Source: Roseateles sp. DAIF2 (GTDB lineage: Bacteria; Pseudomonadota; Gammaproteobacteria; Burkholderiales; Burkholderiaceae_C). From it: a DNA stretch of 64,000 nucleotides. Positions 51,494 to 62,731 of the stretch are shown piece by piece. Each line of letters starts with the position of its first letter. The stretch's first letter is position 1. The translations under genes were made by a program, and so were the position numbers. The DNA is taken from contig NZ_CP049919.1 of assembly GCF_015624425.1 (NCBI RefSeq), positions 5,332,001 through 5,396,000 on the forward strand, read 5' to 3'. The notes under the pieces were generated by a model that had not been told where the DNA came from, searched no databases, and saw nothing but the letters and a program-made list of their open reading frames with translations.

Positions 51494-52375
51494 TCAGATC
51501 GATTGCAACTGCTTGGCGCGCTGGTAGGCCTCGAACAGGCGCGCGTAGACCGGGCCGGGCTTGCCGTGCAGCGCGCCATGACCGACCGGCTCGCGATCCA
51601 GGGTCGTGACCGGCAGGATCTCCTTGGTCGCCGAGCTGATGATGATCTCGTCGGCGGACAGCACCTCGGCCTCGGTGATCGGCCGCAGGTTGTAGCCGAT
51701 ACCGCAGTCCTCGCACAGCTCGCGCAGCAGCTCGACGCGGATGCCCTCCAGCACCTGCTCGCTCTTGGGCACGCCCAGCAGCGCGCCCTCCTTGACGATC
51801 CAGACGTTGGATGAGGCCGCCTCGGTCAGATGGCCGTCGCGGAACATGATGGTCTCCCAGGCCCCGACATCGGCCGAGATCTGCCGCGCCAGCACATTGC
51901 CCAGCAGCGACACGCTCTTGATGTCGCCGCGCTCCCAGCGGAAGTCGCGCGCGGTGATGCAGGCCACGCCGTGATGGCGCTCCTCGGGCGTCGGCAGCTT
52001 GGCCGGCACCGCATAGGAGAAGGCCGTCGGCTGGCATTCCTTGGGCATCACATGGTTGCGCGGCGCCGGGCCGCGCGTGATCTGGATGTAGACCCACTGA
52101 TCCTCGGCCGGCAGGTCGGCGATCAGCTGGCGCGCCACCGCCAGCCATTGCTCGCGCCCCAGCGGGTTCGGGATGCGCAGCTTGGCGAGGCTGCGCTCCA
52201 GCCGGTCCATGTGCTGCTCGAAGCGGAACAGGCGCCGGCCATAGACCGGGATCATCTCGTAGACACCGTCGCCGAAGATGAAGCCGCGATCCAGCACCGA
52301 GATCTTGGCCTCGGCCAGCGGGGCGTAGTCGCCGTTCAGATAACACTGCACGTCGGGCAGGGCATTGGTGATCAT
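51494..52375 (-). CDS. dat: D-amino-acid aminotransferase (class IV PLP)
   Basis: A 293-aa fold-type IV PLP enzyme. The PLP lysine is K153 (ERGDIKSVSLLGNVLAR); also YLNGDYAPLAEAKISVLDRGFIFGDGVYEMIPVYG and SSNVWIVKEGALLGVP, with the late IISSATKEILPVT. Such enzymes interconvert D-alanine and D-glutamate with 2-oxo acids and supply D-amino acids for the cell wall. It is 36 bases downstream of the DD-carboxypeptidase on the same strand, in the conserved dacC-dat-ybeD order. ATG 52375 has GGAGGT about 7 bases upstream. Confidence 0.93.
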   Translation of the reverse strand: MITNALPDVQCYLNGDYAPLAEAKISVLDRGFIFGDGVYEMIPVYGRRLFRFEQHMDRLERSLAKLRIPNPLGREQWLAVARQLIADLPAEDQWVYIQITRGPAPRNHVMPKECQPTAFSYAVPAKLPTPEERHHGVACITARDFRWERGDIKSVSLLGNVLARQISADVGAWETIMFRDGHLTEAASSNVWIVKEGALLGVPKSEQVLEGIRVELLRELCEDCGIGYNLRPITEAEVLSADEIIISSATKEILPVTTLDREPVGHGALHGKPGPVYARLFEAYQRAKQLQSI

Positions 52376-52410
52376 GCGAGACCTCCTTGAACTAGCTTAA
52401 GCGCGGCGGC

Positions 52411-53559
52411 TCATTTGATCCACAAGCGGATCGCGTCCCAGGCGCGGCCGAAGATGCCGGCCAGCGGCACGTCCTGCTGCACCACCAGCGGCACCTCGGC
52501 CACGGCCACGCCGGTGGTGGTCGTGACCTTCAGGGTGCCGACGCGCTGGCCCTTGGTCAACGGCGCGACCAGCGGGTCGGTGCGCTCGACCTTGGTCTGC
52601 AGCTTGCCGCCCTCGCCGCGCGGCACCGCGACGAACACCGGCCCCAGCGCGCCCAGCTTGGCCTCGGGCGCGGCGCCCTTCCAGACCGGCACGGTGGAGA
52701 CGGCCTGGTCCTTGTCGAACAGGCGTACCGCGTCGAAGGCCGCATAGCCCCAGTTCAGCAGCTTCTGGCTCTCGGTGGCGCGCGCCTCCTTCGAGGCCGT
52801 GCCCATCACGACGCTGAGCAGGCGGCGCTTGCCGTTCGGGAACTCGCGCTGCGCGCTGGCCACCAGGCAGTAGCCGGCGGCATCGGTGAAGCCGGTCTTC
52901 ATGCCGTCGACGCTCGGGTCGCGGCCCAGCAGCAGGTTGCGGTTGTGCTGCTTGATCTTGTTGAAGACGTAGTCGCGCTGCGAGTAGTAGGCGTAGTAGT
53001 CGGGGAAGTCGGTGATGATGCGCGAGGCGATCGTCGCCATGTCGCGCGCCGAGCTCTTGTGGCCCGGCTCGGTGATGCCGGTGACGTTCTTGAACTCGGT
53101 GTTCTTCAGGCCCCAGGCCTGGGCCTGGCGGTTCATCATCGCGACGAACTGCTCGACCGTGCCGCCCACGCCCTCGGCCAGCGCCACCGAGGCGTCGTTG
53201 CCGCTCTGGATGATCATGCCCTTCAGCAGCTCATCGACCTTGGGCGTCATCGTGGTGTCGATGAACATCAGCGAGGGATCGCCCTTGCGCTCGTCCCAGG
53301 CGCGCTTGGAGACGGTCAGCGGCTGGTCCAGGGTCAGGCGCTTTTCCTTCAGCGCGTTGAACACGATATAGGCCGTCATCAGCTTGGTCAGCGATGCCGG
53401 ATCCTGCGGCACATCGGCCTCGCGCTCGGCCAGCACCTTGTTGGCGGTGACGTCCAGCAGCAGATAGTTGCGCGCCGCGATCTCGGGCGGCTGCGGGGCC
53501 TGGGCCAGGGTGTTGAAGGCCGCGGTGGCGGCCAGCGCAAAGGCAATCAAACGCTTCAT
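52411..53559 (-). CDS. dacC: D-alanyl-D-alanine carboxypeptidase (PBP5/6 type)
   Basis: A 382-aa periplasmic penicillin-binding protein that trims D-Ala from stem peptides. Signal peptide residues 1-20; active-site motifs S56-x-x-K59 (ASLTKLM), SGN (IIQSGNDASVALAEGVGG) and KTG (GMKTGFTDAAGYCL). The C-terminal beta-domain and the amphipathic membrane anchor (AGIFGRAWDAIRLWIK) are complete. Start ATG 53559 is used; longer in-frame extensions belong to another gene's DNA. The D-Ala it releases could feed the downstream dat gene product. No terminator is visible between dacC and dat. Confidence 0.95.
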   Translation of the reverse strand: MKRLIAFALAATAAFNTLAQAPQPPEIAARNYLLLDVTANKVLAEREADVPQDPASLTKLMTAYIVFNALKEKRLTLDQPLTVSKRAWDERKGDPSLMFIDTTMTPKVDELLKGMIIQSGNDASVALAEGVGGTVEQFVAMMNRQAQAWGLKNTEFKNVTGITEPGHKSSARDMATIASRIITDFPDYYAYYSQRDYVFNKIKQHNRNLLLGRDPSVDGMKTGFTDAAGYCLVASAQREFPNGKRRLLSVVMGTASKEARATESQKLLNWGYAAFDAVRLFDKDQAVSTVPVWKGAAPEAKLGALGPVFVAVPRGEGGKLQTKVERTDPLVAPLTKGQRVGTLKVTTTTGVAVAEVPLVVQQDVPLAGIFGRAWDAIRLWIK

Positions 53560-53612
53560 CGGAACGGGGGACCTCAAAAAGGGAAGAAACAAGAAACGAT
53601 GCGCGGCCGGCC

Positions 53613-54230
53613 TCAATGCCAGCCGCGCACCACGATGTCCTTGAGCAGCGGCAGCTGCCCGTGGAAGAAATGTCCGACGCCGGGCACCACGGTGACCGGC
53701 AGGGCCTGCGGCCGCGCCCAGTCCAGCACGGCGGACAGCGGCACCACATCGTCCACCTCGCCATGCACCACCAGGCTGTCGGCCGGCACCGCGGCCATGT
53801 CGAAGCGGCTGGCGGCCGGCCCGATCAGGGCCAGGCGCTCGGGCTTCTCGCCCTCGCTCAGGCGCAGCGCCGCGCGCGAGGCCACATAGCCGCCGAAGGA
53901 GAAGCCGCCCAGCGCCAGCGGCAGGCCGGCCTCGCGCTGCGCCGCGATCACGGCCAGCGCATCGTCGACCTCGCCGCGGCCCTCGTCCCACACGCCCTCG
54001 GATTTGCCGATGCCGCGAAAGTTGAAGCGCACCGCGCGATAGCCCAGCTGCACGAAGGCGCGCGCCAGGGTCTGCACGACCTTGTTGTCCATCGTGCCAC
54101 CCTGGGTCGGGTTCGGGTGGCACAGCACCGCGACGCCGCGCGGCACGCGCTCCGCCGCCGGGCGGTCGATCGCGCATTCGATCGCACCGGCCGGGCCGGC
54201 GATCAGCAGCTTTTCGGTCTGCGAGTTCAT
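53613..54230 (-). CDS. Alpha/beta hydrolase (dienelactone-hydrolase/YheT-like)
   Basis: A 205-aa hydrolase. VAVLCHPNPTQGGTMDNKVVQTLARAF near residue 33 is typical of the 'CHPxPxxGGTMxNKVV' family, followed by GYRAVRFNFRGIGKSEG, the nucleophile elbow GGFSFGG with Ser111, HGEVDDVVPL and GVGHFFHGQL. The substrate is unknown. ATG 54230 gives MNSQTEKLLIAG. It lies 10 bases after the ferredoxin gene on the minus strand and 53 bases before dacC. Confidence 0.88.
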   Translation of the reverse strand: MNSQTEKLLIAGPAGAIECAIDRPAAERVPRGVAVLCHPNPTQGGTMDNKVVQTLARAFVQLGYRAVRFNFRGIGKSEGVWDEGRGEVDDALAVIAAQREAGLPLALGGFSFGGYVASRAALRLSEGEKPERLALIGPAASRFDMAAVPADSLVVHGEVDDVVPLSAVLDWARPQALPVTVVPGVGHFFHGQLPLLKDIVVRGWH

Positions 54231-54240
54231 GCGCGGGTCC

Positions 54241-54567
54241 TCAGCGGCCGATCGCGTCGGGCAGCACCAGGCGCTCGACCACGCGGCCATGCTGCAGATG
54301 CTCCTCGACGATCTCGTCGATGTCGCTCTGGTCGACATAGCTGTACCAGACCGCCTCCGGATACACCACCGCGACCGGCCCGCCGGCGCAGCGATCCAGG
54401 CAGCCCGACTTGTTGACACGCACGCCGTCCTTGCCGGCCAGGCCCAGCTGCTTGACCCGCGACTTGCAGTGATCGAAGCCGGCCTGCGCTCCATGCTGGG
54501 CGCAGGCGTTCTCGCCGTTCTCGCGCTGGTTGAGGCAGAAGAAGATGTGGCGCTGGAAATAGCTCAT
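54241..54567 (-). CDS. Thioredoxin-like [2Fe-2S] ferredoxin
   Basis: A 108-aa ferredoxin of the Shethna/HoxF-N type with a thioredoxin fold: FFCLNQRENGENACAQHGAQAGFDHCK and SGCLDRCAGGPVAVVYPEAVWYSYVD, providing the cluster cysteines. The electron partner is not evident in the neighbourhood. ATG 54567 (MSYFQRHIFFCLNQ) is the normal start of the family. Followed closely by the hydrolase at 53613-54230 in the same operon. Confidence 0.92.
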   Translation of the reverse strand: MSYFQRHIFFCLNQRENGENACAQHGAQAGFDHCKSRVKQLGLAGKDGVRVNKSGCLDRCAGGPVAVVYPEAVWYSYVDQSDIDEIVEEHLQHGRVVERLVLPDAIGR

Positions 54568-54598
54568 GGCCGCCATTGTAGGCAGCTCGGGTTTTTAC

Positions 54599-55723
54599 TT
54601 ATGTATCGCGGTGGGCGAGCAGCGCCAGCAGCCAGGCCAGCACCGCGAAGGGCCAGAGCCAGCCGATCCATTGGGCCAGGCCGTAGAAGCTGATGAAGCG
54701 CCCCTGCTCCCAGCCCTGCAGGCTCTGCGCCAGATAGGGATCGCTGGGCGCCTCGCTGACCAGCGCGATCAGCGCGCAGACCGCCACCAGGCCCCAGGCC
54801 GCACAGGCGCGGCGCGAGAAGGCGCACAGGATGCAGGCCAGACCCAGGCCCAGCGCCAGCCCCGGCCAGCTGCTGACGGTCAGCCAGGCCCAGGCATGCT
54901 GCGGGCCGAAGTTCAGCGCGGTCGACAGCGCGGTGCTCAGCACGCCCAGCGCCGCGGCGCCGAACACCAGGGCCAGGCGCTGCCAGCCCGGCCGCGCCAC
55001 CGACAGCGCCAGCACGCAGGGCGCCAGCAGGCCCAGCGCGATCGTGATGCCCTCCAGCCCCGGCGGCAGCGGCGGCGCATCGGGCAGCGGCCCCGGCTCC
55101 CATTGCAGGGCCCAGGGCGTGTCCTCCAGCGCGCTGGCCGCCAGCTCCTGCAGGCGCGGCAGCACCTGGCCCAGGCCCAGCGGCACCGGCGCCGGGAACA
55201 GCAGGCCCATCGGCCACAGGGCCAGCAGCGCCAGCGCACCGGCGCTGTGCGGCACGAACCAATGCTCGCGCCGCGCCTGCCAGCGCGTCAGCCCGCCGGG
55301 CAGGTACAGCACCAGGCCCAGCAGCACGCCGGCGGCCGCGCCGCCGGCGTTGAGCAGCCAGTCGACCAGCGAGGGCACGCGCCGCGGCAGGAAATACTGC
55401 AGGCTCTCCATCAGGAAGGACAGGGCCGGCGGCAAAGCCAACCCGATCAGCAGCGCCGCGACCAAGCCGCGCCCGCTGCGCACCGCGGCCGCGAACAGCA
55501 GCAGGCCCAGCGGCAGATAGCCCAGCAGATTGGCCTGCACGTCGAAGCCGCCCCAGTACTTGGGCCAGGGCAGGCCGACCAGGTCGCGCGCGCTCAGGCC
55601 GGGCGGCCAGGTCCAGGGTCCGAAGGGATAGAGGCTCGCATAGACCACCAGCACCGCGTAGGCCCAGGCCAGCAGGGTGGCCGAACTGCGCCGCGGCGGC
55701 AGGCGGGACGGCAGCCAGCCCAT
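54599..55723 (-). CDS. VanZ-family membrane protein
   Basis: A 374-aa integral membrane protein with about nine or ten hydrophobic segments. The VanZ-like core is NLLGYLPLGLLLFAAAVRSG and FLMESLQYFLPRRVPSLVDWLLNAGGAAAGVLLG (ES-QY-PSxxDxxxNxxGxxxG), in the first third; the remainder is extra membrane helices. VanZ relatives include a low-level teicoplanin-resistance protein, but most have unknown roles. ATG 55723 was selected; its start is 3 bases from the hemJ stop, so the two genes are adjacent in one transcript. Confidence 0.85.
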   Translation of the reverse strand: MGWLPSRLPPRRSSATLLAWAYAVLVVYASLYPFGPWTWPPGLSARDLVGLPWPKYWGGFDVQANLLGYLPLGLLLFAAAVRSGRGLVAALLIGLALPPALSFLMESLQYFLPRRVPSLVDWLLNAGGAAAGVLLGLVLYLPGGLTRWQARREHWFVPHSAGALALLALWPMGLLFPAPVPLGLGQVLPRLQELAASALEDTPWALQWEPGPLPDAPPLPPGLEGITIALGLLAPCVLALSVARPGWQRLALVFGAAALGVLSTALSTALNFGPQHAWAWLTVSSWPGLALGLGLACILCAFSRRACAAWGLVAVCALIALVSEAPSDPYLAQSLQGWEQGRFISFYGLAQWIGWLWPFAVLAWLLALLAHRDT

Positions 55724-55725
55724 CG

Positions 55726-56154
55726 TCAGAAGGGCTTGACCACCACCAGGATCACGATGGCCGCGAAGCCCAGCACCGAGACCTCGTTGAAGACGCGGAA
55801 CCAGCGCTCGCTGCGCTTGTTGGCGATCTGTTCGAAGCGGCGCAGCAGGGTGCGGCAGTAGTGGTGATAGCCGATCGCCAGCAGCACCAGGCTCAGCTTC
55901 GCATGCATCCAGCCATTGCCCGGGCCGCGGCCGATGCCGAAGTACAGCCACAGCACCACCCCCAACAGCAGGGCCGGGATCATCAACAGGGTGGCGAAGC
56001 GGTACAGGCGCAGCGCCATCAGCAGCAGGCGTTCGCGTTCGGCGTGGCTGTCGCCCGGCACCTGGGCCAGGTTGACGAAGATGCGGGGCAGATAGAACAG
56101 GCCAGCAAACCAGGCCGCGACGAAGACGATGTGGAGGGCTTTGATCCAGAGCAT
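55726..56154 (-). CDS. hemJ: HemJ/CopD-like protoporphyrinogen oxidase
   Basis: A 142-aa membrane protein with four hydrophobic segments: LWIKALHIVFVAAWFAGLFYLPRIFV, ATLLMIPALLLGVVLWLYFG, WMHAKLSLVLLAIGYHHY and LGFAAIVILVVVKPF. The conserved His, Arg and Lys of HemJ (UPF0093) are present (LHIVF, YLPRI, MHAKL). HemJ oxidises protoporphyrinogen IX in heme synthesis; such proteins are also often labelled CopD family. Being divergent from hemB across a 290-base region supports the heme assignment. Confidence 0.82.
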   Translation of the reverse strand: MLWIKALHIVFVAAWFAGLFYLPRIFVNLAQVPGDSHAERERLLLMALRLYRFATLLMIPALLLGVVLWLYFGIGRGPGNGWMHAKLSLVLLAIGYHHYCRTLLRRFEQIANKRSERWFRVFNEVSVLGFAAIVILVVVKPF

Positions 56155-56227
56155 CGGCTCATCATAAGGCGCGGGGCATGATGCCGGCTTCGCGCTCCCA
56201 CGCTGGCCGCACAGGGCTCACCCGGGC

Positions 56228-57469
<1,242 letters not shown>

Positions 57470-57470
<1 letters not shown>

Positions 57471-58570
57471 TGCGCATCTTCCACATCCAGGGCGAGCGCT
57501 TCACCGAGCTGCAGACCCTGCCGGAGCGCTTGCCCGAGCAGGGCTTTCTGTGGGTGGGCTACGGGCGGCGCGAGTTCGAGACCCAGGTCGCCGCGGTGCA
57601 GGCGGCGCTGCAGGCCTGGACCGGCGGCCAGCTGGTGGACCTGCATGTCTCCGACCTGCTGAACAACCAGCTGCCCTCGCATTACGACTACACCTCCTGG
57701 TACGACCTGCTGGTGTTCCGTCGCCTGGCGGCCGCGCCCGGCAGCGAGCAGCTGTTCCTGGACGAGAGCCATGGCACCCTGGCCTCGGCGCAGCGCGCGC
57801 TGAAGGCGATCGACACCAGCCCGGTCGGCTTCGCGGTGTTCGACCGCGTGCTGCTGAGCGTGCACCCGACCGACTGCCTGGTGCGCGACTATTTTGCCGA
57901 CCGCCTGGGCAAGCTGGCCCAGGGCGCGGCCGATTTCCGCGGCAGCGCGCGGCTGCCGACCAGCCCGGCCGAGCTGGTGCTGCGCATGGTCAACCACATG
58001 GTGGACAGCTATCTGGAGCTGCGCCGCCTGCTGAGCCGGCACCTGAACACCCTGCAGCAGGCGCTGCTGGCGCCGCACAGCCGCTTCACCGAATGGACCG
58101 TGCTGATGGACTCGCGCAATGCCCTGCATTGGCTGGAGGACACCTGCGAGGACCAGCGCAGCGCGGTGCAGGAATGGATCGATGCGCTGGACGACCTGCC
58201 GCCCTCCGCCAACGCCCAGCAGCAGCGTGAGCGCGAACTGCTGCGGGTGCGCTCGCGCGACGTACTGGAGCATGTGGAGCGGGTGCTGACCCATGTGCGG
58301 CGGCTCGAGTCCTCGGCCGAATCCGCGGTGCAGATGCATTTCTCGGCGCTGGGCCATCGCACCAACAGCATCATGCGCACCCTGACGGTGCTGACCGCGA
58401 TCTTCCTGCCGCTGAACCTGATCACCGGCATCTTCGGCATGAACTTCGACGCGCTGCCGCTGATCCACAGCGCCCGCGGCTTCTGGATCGCCTTCGGGCT
58501 GATGGCCCTGGTTGGCCTCGGGCTGGGCGCCTTCTTCTGGCGCAAGCGTTATCTAGGCACTCAACGCTGA
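57470..58570 (+). CDS. corA: CorA-family magnesium/divalent-cation transporter
   Basis: A 366-aa CorA-type channel. A large cytoplasmic domain (1-290) with a long stalk helix ([73 protein letters not shown]) precedes two membrane helices; the selectivity motif GMN sits between them. The C-terminus ends RKRYLGTQR, as usual. The start overlaps the hemB stop (TGATG), so they are cotranscribed; Mg supply for the Mg-type HemB is an attractive explanation but is inference. Convergent with ybeY (10 bases of overlap). Confidence 0.92.
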
Positions 58571-59000
58571 TAGGGATCGGCGAAGCCGAGCCCCCGCAGG
58601 ATCTCGCTCTCGCGCGCCTCCATGCACTCGGCCTCGTCGTCCTCTTCGTGGTCGTAGCCCTGCGCATGCAGGGTGCCATGCACCAGCATATGGGCGTAAT
58701 GGTCGGCGATGGCGATGCCCATCTCCTTCGCTTCGCGCTCGACCACCTCGGCGCAGATCACCAGGTCCGCGCCGACCACCGGCTCGTGGCTGTAGTCGAA
58801 GGTCAGCACATTGGTGGCGTAGTCCTTGCCGCGGAACTCGTGATTGAGCTGGCGGCCCTCCTCGGCATCGACGATGCGCACCGCGATCTCGCCGGGCAGC
58901 TCCAGCGCCGCGCGGATCCAGCGCTGCACCTTGTGGCGCGGCAGCAGGGCCTTGTGGCGCGGGTCAGCGAACTGCAGCGACAGGCTCAGCTCGGGCCGGC

Positions 59001-59004
<4 letters not shown>
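58561..59004 (-). CDS. ybeY: rRNA maturation endonuclease YbeY
   Basis: A 147-aa zinc-dependent RNase for 16S 3'-end maturation and ribosome quality control. The metal motif [11 protein letters not shown] (His-x3-His-x5-His) and preceding [19 protein letters not shown] are intact. ATG 59004 overlaps the phoH stop by 4 bases, the classical phoH-ybeY coupling. In many relatives corC follows; here corA is convergent instead. Confidence 0.95.
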
Positions 59005-59993
<989 letters not shown>

Positions 59994-60088
59994 GTCGGGA
60001 TCTCGCGGTCGGACGAAGCGGGGACGTCCATTGTCGCCGGTACATGCCCCAGGCCGCCACGCCCGGGCTTCCTGCACAATCGCGCCCC

Positions 60089-61330
60089 ATGCAAAGCACA
60101 AGCCTTCCCCTGCTGCTCAGCGCAATGCTGGTCCCGATGGGCCTGCTGCTGGGCCTGCTGGCCGAGCGCCACGCCCGTGAACGCCACTGGGGCTGGCTGG
60201 CCGCGGCCATGGGCATCTGGGCGCTGCGCAGCTTCCTGGGCGAACTGCCCGGGCTGCCGCAGGCCCTGCTGCAGCCGGCGCTGCTGCCCTGGGCCGCCGC
60301 CGCGATGATCATCTATCTGCAGCGCAGCATGGGCGCGCGCCAGCCCTGGCTCTACTGGGCCCTGCCGCTGCAGGCGCTGCTGCTGCCGGCCAGCCTGCTG
60401 CTGCTGCCCGAGCTGGCGCCGCGCCTGAGCCAGGCCTGGAGCGCGCTGCTGGCGCTGGAGCTGCTGGCCGCGATCGCGCAGCGCCTGCGCAACCCCGGCC
60501 TGCTGCTGGACGATGGCCCCGCCACGCCGCTGCTGATCGCCGGCGGCGTGGCGCTGCTGGCCGAGCTGGGGCCCTGGCCGGTGCTGGCCTATGCGCTGCC
60601 GCCGTTGTGGCTGGTGCTGGGCCTGCAGCTGGTGCTGGGCATCACCCGCGCGCGCGACGCGGCCGAGCGCCGCCAGCTGGAGCTGGAGCAACATGTGCAG
60701 GCCAAGGTGGCCGACATCGAACGCAACTACAGCGAGATGGCCGAACAGAAGCTGGAGCAGGTGACCGAGCGCGAGCGCAAGCGCATCGCCGCCGACCTGC
60801 ACGACGACCTCGGCGCCAAACTGCTGACCATCGTCCACACCAGCGAATCGGACCGCATCTCGACCCTGGCGCGCGAGGCGCTGGAGGAGATGCGCCTGTC
60901 GGTGCGCGGCCTGACCGGCAAGCCGGTGCAGCTGCTGGACGCCCTGGGCGACTGGCGCGCCGAGGTGGTGTCGCGCCTGGGCCAGGCCAACATCCTGGCC
61001 GAGTGGAAGGCGCCGGCCGAGGACGTGGTGCACACCCTGCCGGCGCGCGCCTATGTGCAGACCACGCGCATCTTCCGCGAGGCGGTCAGCAACATCATCA
61101 AGCACAGCGGCGCCACCCATTGCACCGTCAGCTGCACCGTGCAGGAGGGCGACTTCCTGGTGGTGATCCAGGACAATGGCCAGGGCATCTCGACCGAGCT
61201 GGACGGGCGCCTGGACAAGGGCCATGGCATGGCCAGCATGAAATCGCGCGCCAAGCAGATGCATGGCCAATGCCTGGTCGAATCCGGGCCGGGCTGGGGA
61301 ACCGTGATCCGTCTCACGATTCCACTCTGA
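60089..61330 (+). CDS. NarX/LiaS-type sensor histidine kinase (HisKA_3)
   Basis: A 413-aa kinase. Six or so hydrophobic segments fill residues 5-190 (no periplasmic domain of note), then a coiled linker (RQLELEQHVQAKVADIERNYSEMAEQKLEQVTERERKRIAADLHDDLGAKLL) with phospho-His238 in the DLHDDLGA motif. The catalytic domain has a partial HATPase with IFREAVSNIIKHSGATHC (N-box), DNGQGIS (G1) and KGHGMASMKSRAKQMHG (G2). Integral-membrane sensing is typical of quinone, cell-envelope or membrane-stress sensors; the signal is unknown. The cognate regulator is the LuxR-type gene 99 bases downstream. Confidence 0.88.
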   Translation: MQSTSLPLLLSAMLVPMGLLLGLLAERHARERHWGWLAAAMGIWALRSFLGELPGLPQALLQPALLPWAAAAMIIYLQRSMGARQPWLYWALPLQALLLPASLLLLPELAPRLSQAWSALLALELLAAIAQRLRNPGLLLDDGPATPLLIAGGVALLAELGPWPVLAYALPPLWLVLGLQLVLGITRARDAAERRQLELEQHVQAKVADIERNYSEMAEQKLEQVTERERKRIAADLHDDLGAKLLTIVHTSESDRISTLAREALEEMRLSVRGLTGKPVQLLDALGDWRAEVVSRLGQANILAEWKAPAEDVVHTLPARAYVQTTRIFREAVSNIIKHSGATHCTVSCTVQEGDFLVVIQDNGQGISTELDGRLDKGHGMASMKSRAKQMHGQCLVESGPGWGTVIRLTIPL

Positions 61331-61429
61331 ACATGAGGCCGGCGCGCTGCAGTCATTGGCAAGCGCGCCGATAAAAGCTAAGTTGCAAGCATCGGGCCGC
61401 CGCCCGCCTGCGGGAAGGAAGCACAAGAC

Positions 61430-62083
61430 ATGAACCATATCCTCTTGCTCGAAGACATCCCCGAGATCCGCGCCTGGCTCAAGGCCCTGGTCAAGCAGAT
61501 CTTCGCGAATGCCCAGATCACCGAATGCTCGCGCGTGCAGGACGCGCTGAAGCAGGTGCAGACCCAGCGCTTCACCCTGGCGCTGCTGGACCTGGGCCTG
61601 CCCGACGGCTCCGGCGTCGAGGTGGTGACCGCGCTGCGCGAGCAGCAGCCCGAGGTGCAGTCGGTCATCGTCACGATCCACGACGACGACGAGCACCTGT
61701 TCCCCGCGCTGCAAGCCGGCGCCTTCGGCTATCTGCTGAAGGAGCAGTCGCGCGAGCTGCTCGTCGAGCAGTTGCAGCGCATCAGCCAGGGCGAACCGCC
61801 GCTGTCGCCCTCGATCGCCCGCAAGGTGATCGCCTATTTCACCGCGCAGAGCCGCCCGCAGGCCGCCGCGCTGTTGCACGAGGTCTCGCTGACCGACCGC
61901 GAGACCGAGGTGCTGCTGCGCGTCGCCAAGGGCTTCACCCTGCCGGAGATCGGCGTGCAACTGGGCCTGTCGCGCCACACGATCGCCGACTATGTGAAAC
62001 AGATCTATCGCAAGCTCAATGTGAGTTCGCGCGCCGAAGCCGCTCTCGAAGCCCAGCGATTGGGACTGTTCGGCCGCAACTGA
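61430..62083 (+). CDS. NarL/LuxR-family response regulator
   Basis: A 217-aa regulator: receiver with acidic pair E8/D9, phospho-Asp54 (LALLDLGLPDGSG), T in VIVTIHDDDE and K in YLLKEQSRE; LuxR-type HTH at the C-terminus (LTDRETEVLLRVAKGFTLPEIGVQLGLSRHTIADYVKQIYRKLNVSSRAEAALEA). GGAAGGAAG about 8 bases before ATG 61430. Partner of the kinase at 60089-61330. A GC-rich inverted repeat without U-tract lies after the stop (about 62086-62102). Confidence 0.93.
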   Translation: MNHILLLEDIPEIRAWLKALVKQIFANAQITECSRVQDALKQVQTQRFTLALLDLGLPDGSGVEVVTALREQQPEVQSVIVTIHDDDEHLFPALQAGAFGYLLKEQSRELLVEQLQRISQGEPPLSPSIARKVIAYFTAQSRPQAAALLHEVSLTDRETEVLLRVAKGFTLPEIGVQLGLSRHTIADYVKQIYRKLNVSSRAEAALEAQRLGLFGRN

Positions 62084-62161
62084 GCGCGCCGGCGGCGCGC
62101 CTCGGCAAAATACTGGACGAATACCCAGCCGGCCCGCGCCAAACGCGGATAATCCGCGGCC

Positions 62162-62731
62162 ATGATCGGCAAGCTCACCGGCGTCATCGCGGAAAAAACG
62201 CCCCCGCAGGTTCTCATCGATGTGCAGGGCGTCGGCTACGAGCTCGACGTGCCGATGAGCACCTTCTTCAACCTGCCGGGCCTGGGCGAGCGCACCAGCC
62301 TGCTGACGCATCTGAGCATCCGCGAAGATGCCCATGTGCTGTTCGGCTTCCTGACCGCCGAGGAGCGCAGCACCTTTCGCCTGCTGATCAAGATCAGCGG
62401 CGTCGGCCCGAAGATGGCGCTGTCGCTGCTGTCGGGCCTGTCGGTGGCCGAGCTGTCCCAGGCCGTCTCCAAGCAGGAGGCTGGTCGCCTGGTCAAGGTG
62501 CCGGGCATCGGCAAGAAAACCGCCGAGCGACTGCTGCTGGAGCTCAAGGGCAAGCTGGGGCCGGATCTGGCCCTGCCGGCGGCCGTGGCCAACGATGCGC
62601 AGGCCGACATCCTGCAGGCCCTGGTCGCGCTGGGCTATAGCGAGAAGGAAGCCGGCGCGGCGCTGAAGGCGCTGCCGCCCGATGTGGGCGTCAGCGAAGG
62701 CATCAAGCTGGCCATGAAGAAGCTGTCATGA
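62162..62731 (+). CDS. ruvA: Holliday junction branch migration protein RuvA
   Basis: A 189-aa Holliday-junction-binding protein. Domain I is [39 protein letters not shown], the two helix-hairpin-helix motifs are [22 protein letters not shown] and [23 protein letters not shown], and domain III ([24 protein letters not shown]) contacts RuvB. Its stop overlaps the ruvB ATG by 4 bases. ruvC is not in the adjacent DNA, which is normal for this order. Confidence 0.96.
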   Translation: MIGKLTGVIAEKTPPQVLIDVQGVGYELDVPMSTFFNLPGLGERTSLLTHLSIREDAHVLFGFLTAEERSTFRLLIKISGVGPKMALSLLSGLSVAELSQAVSKQEAGRLVKVPGIGKKTAERLLLELKGKLGPDLALPAAVANDAQADILQALVALGYSEKEAGAALKALPPDVGVSEGIKLAMKKLS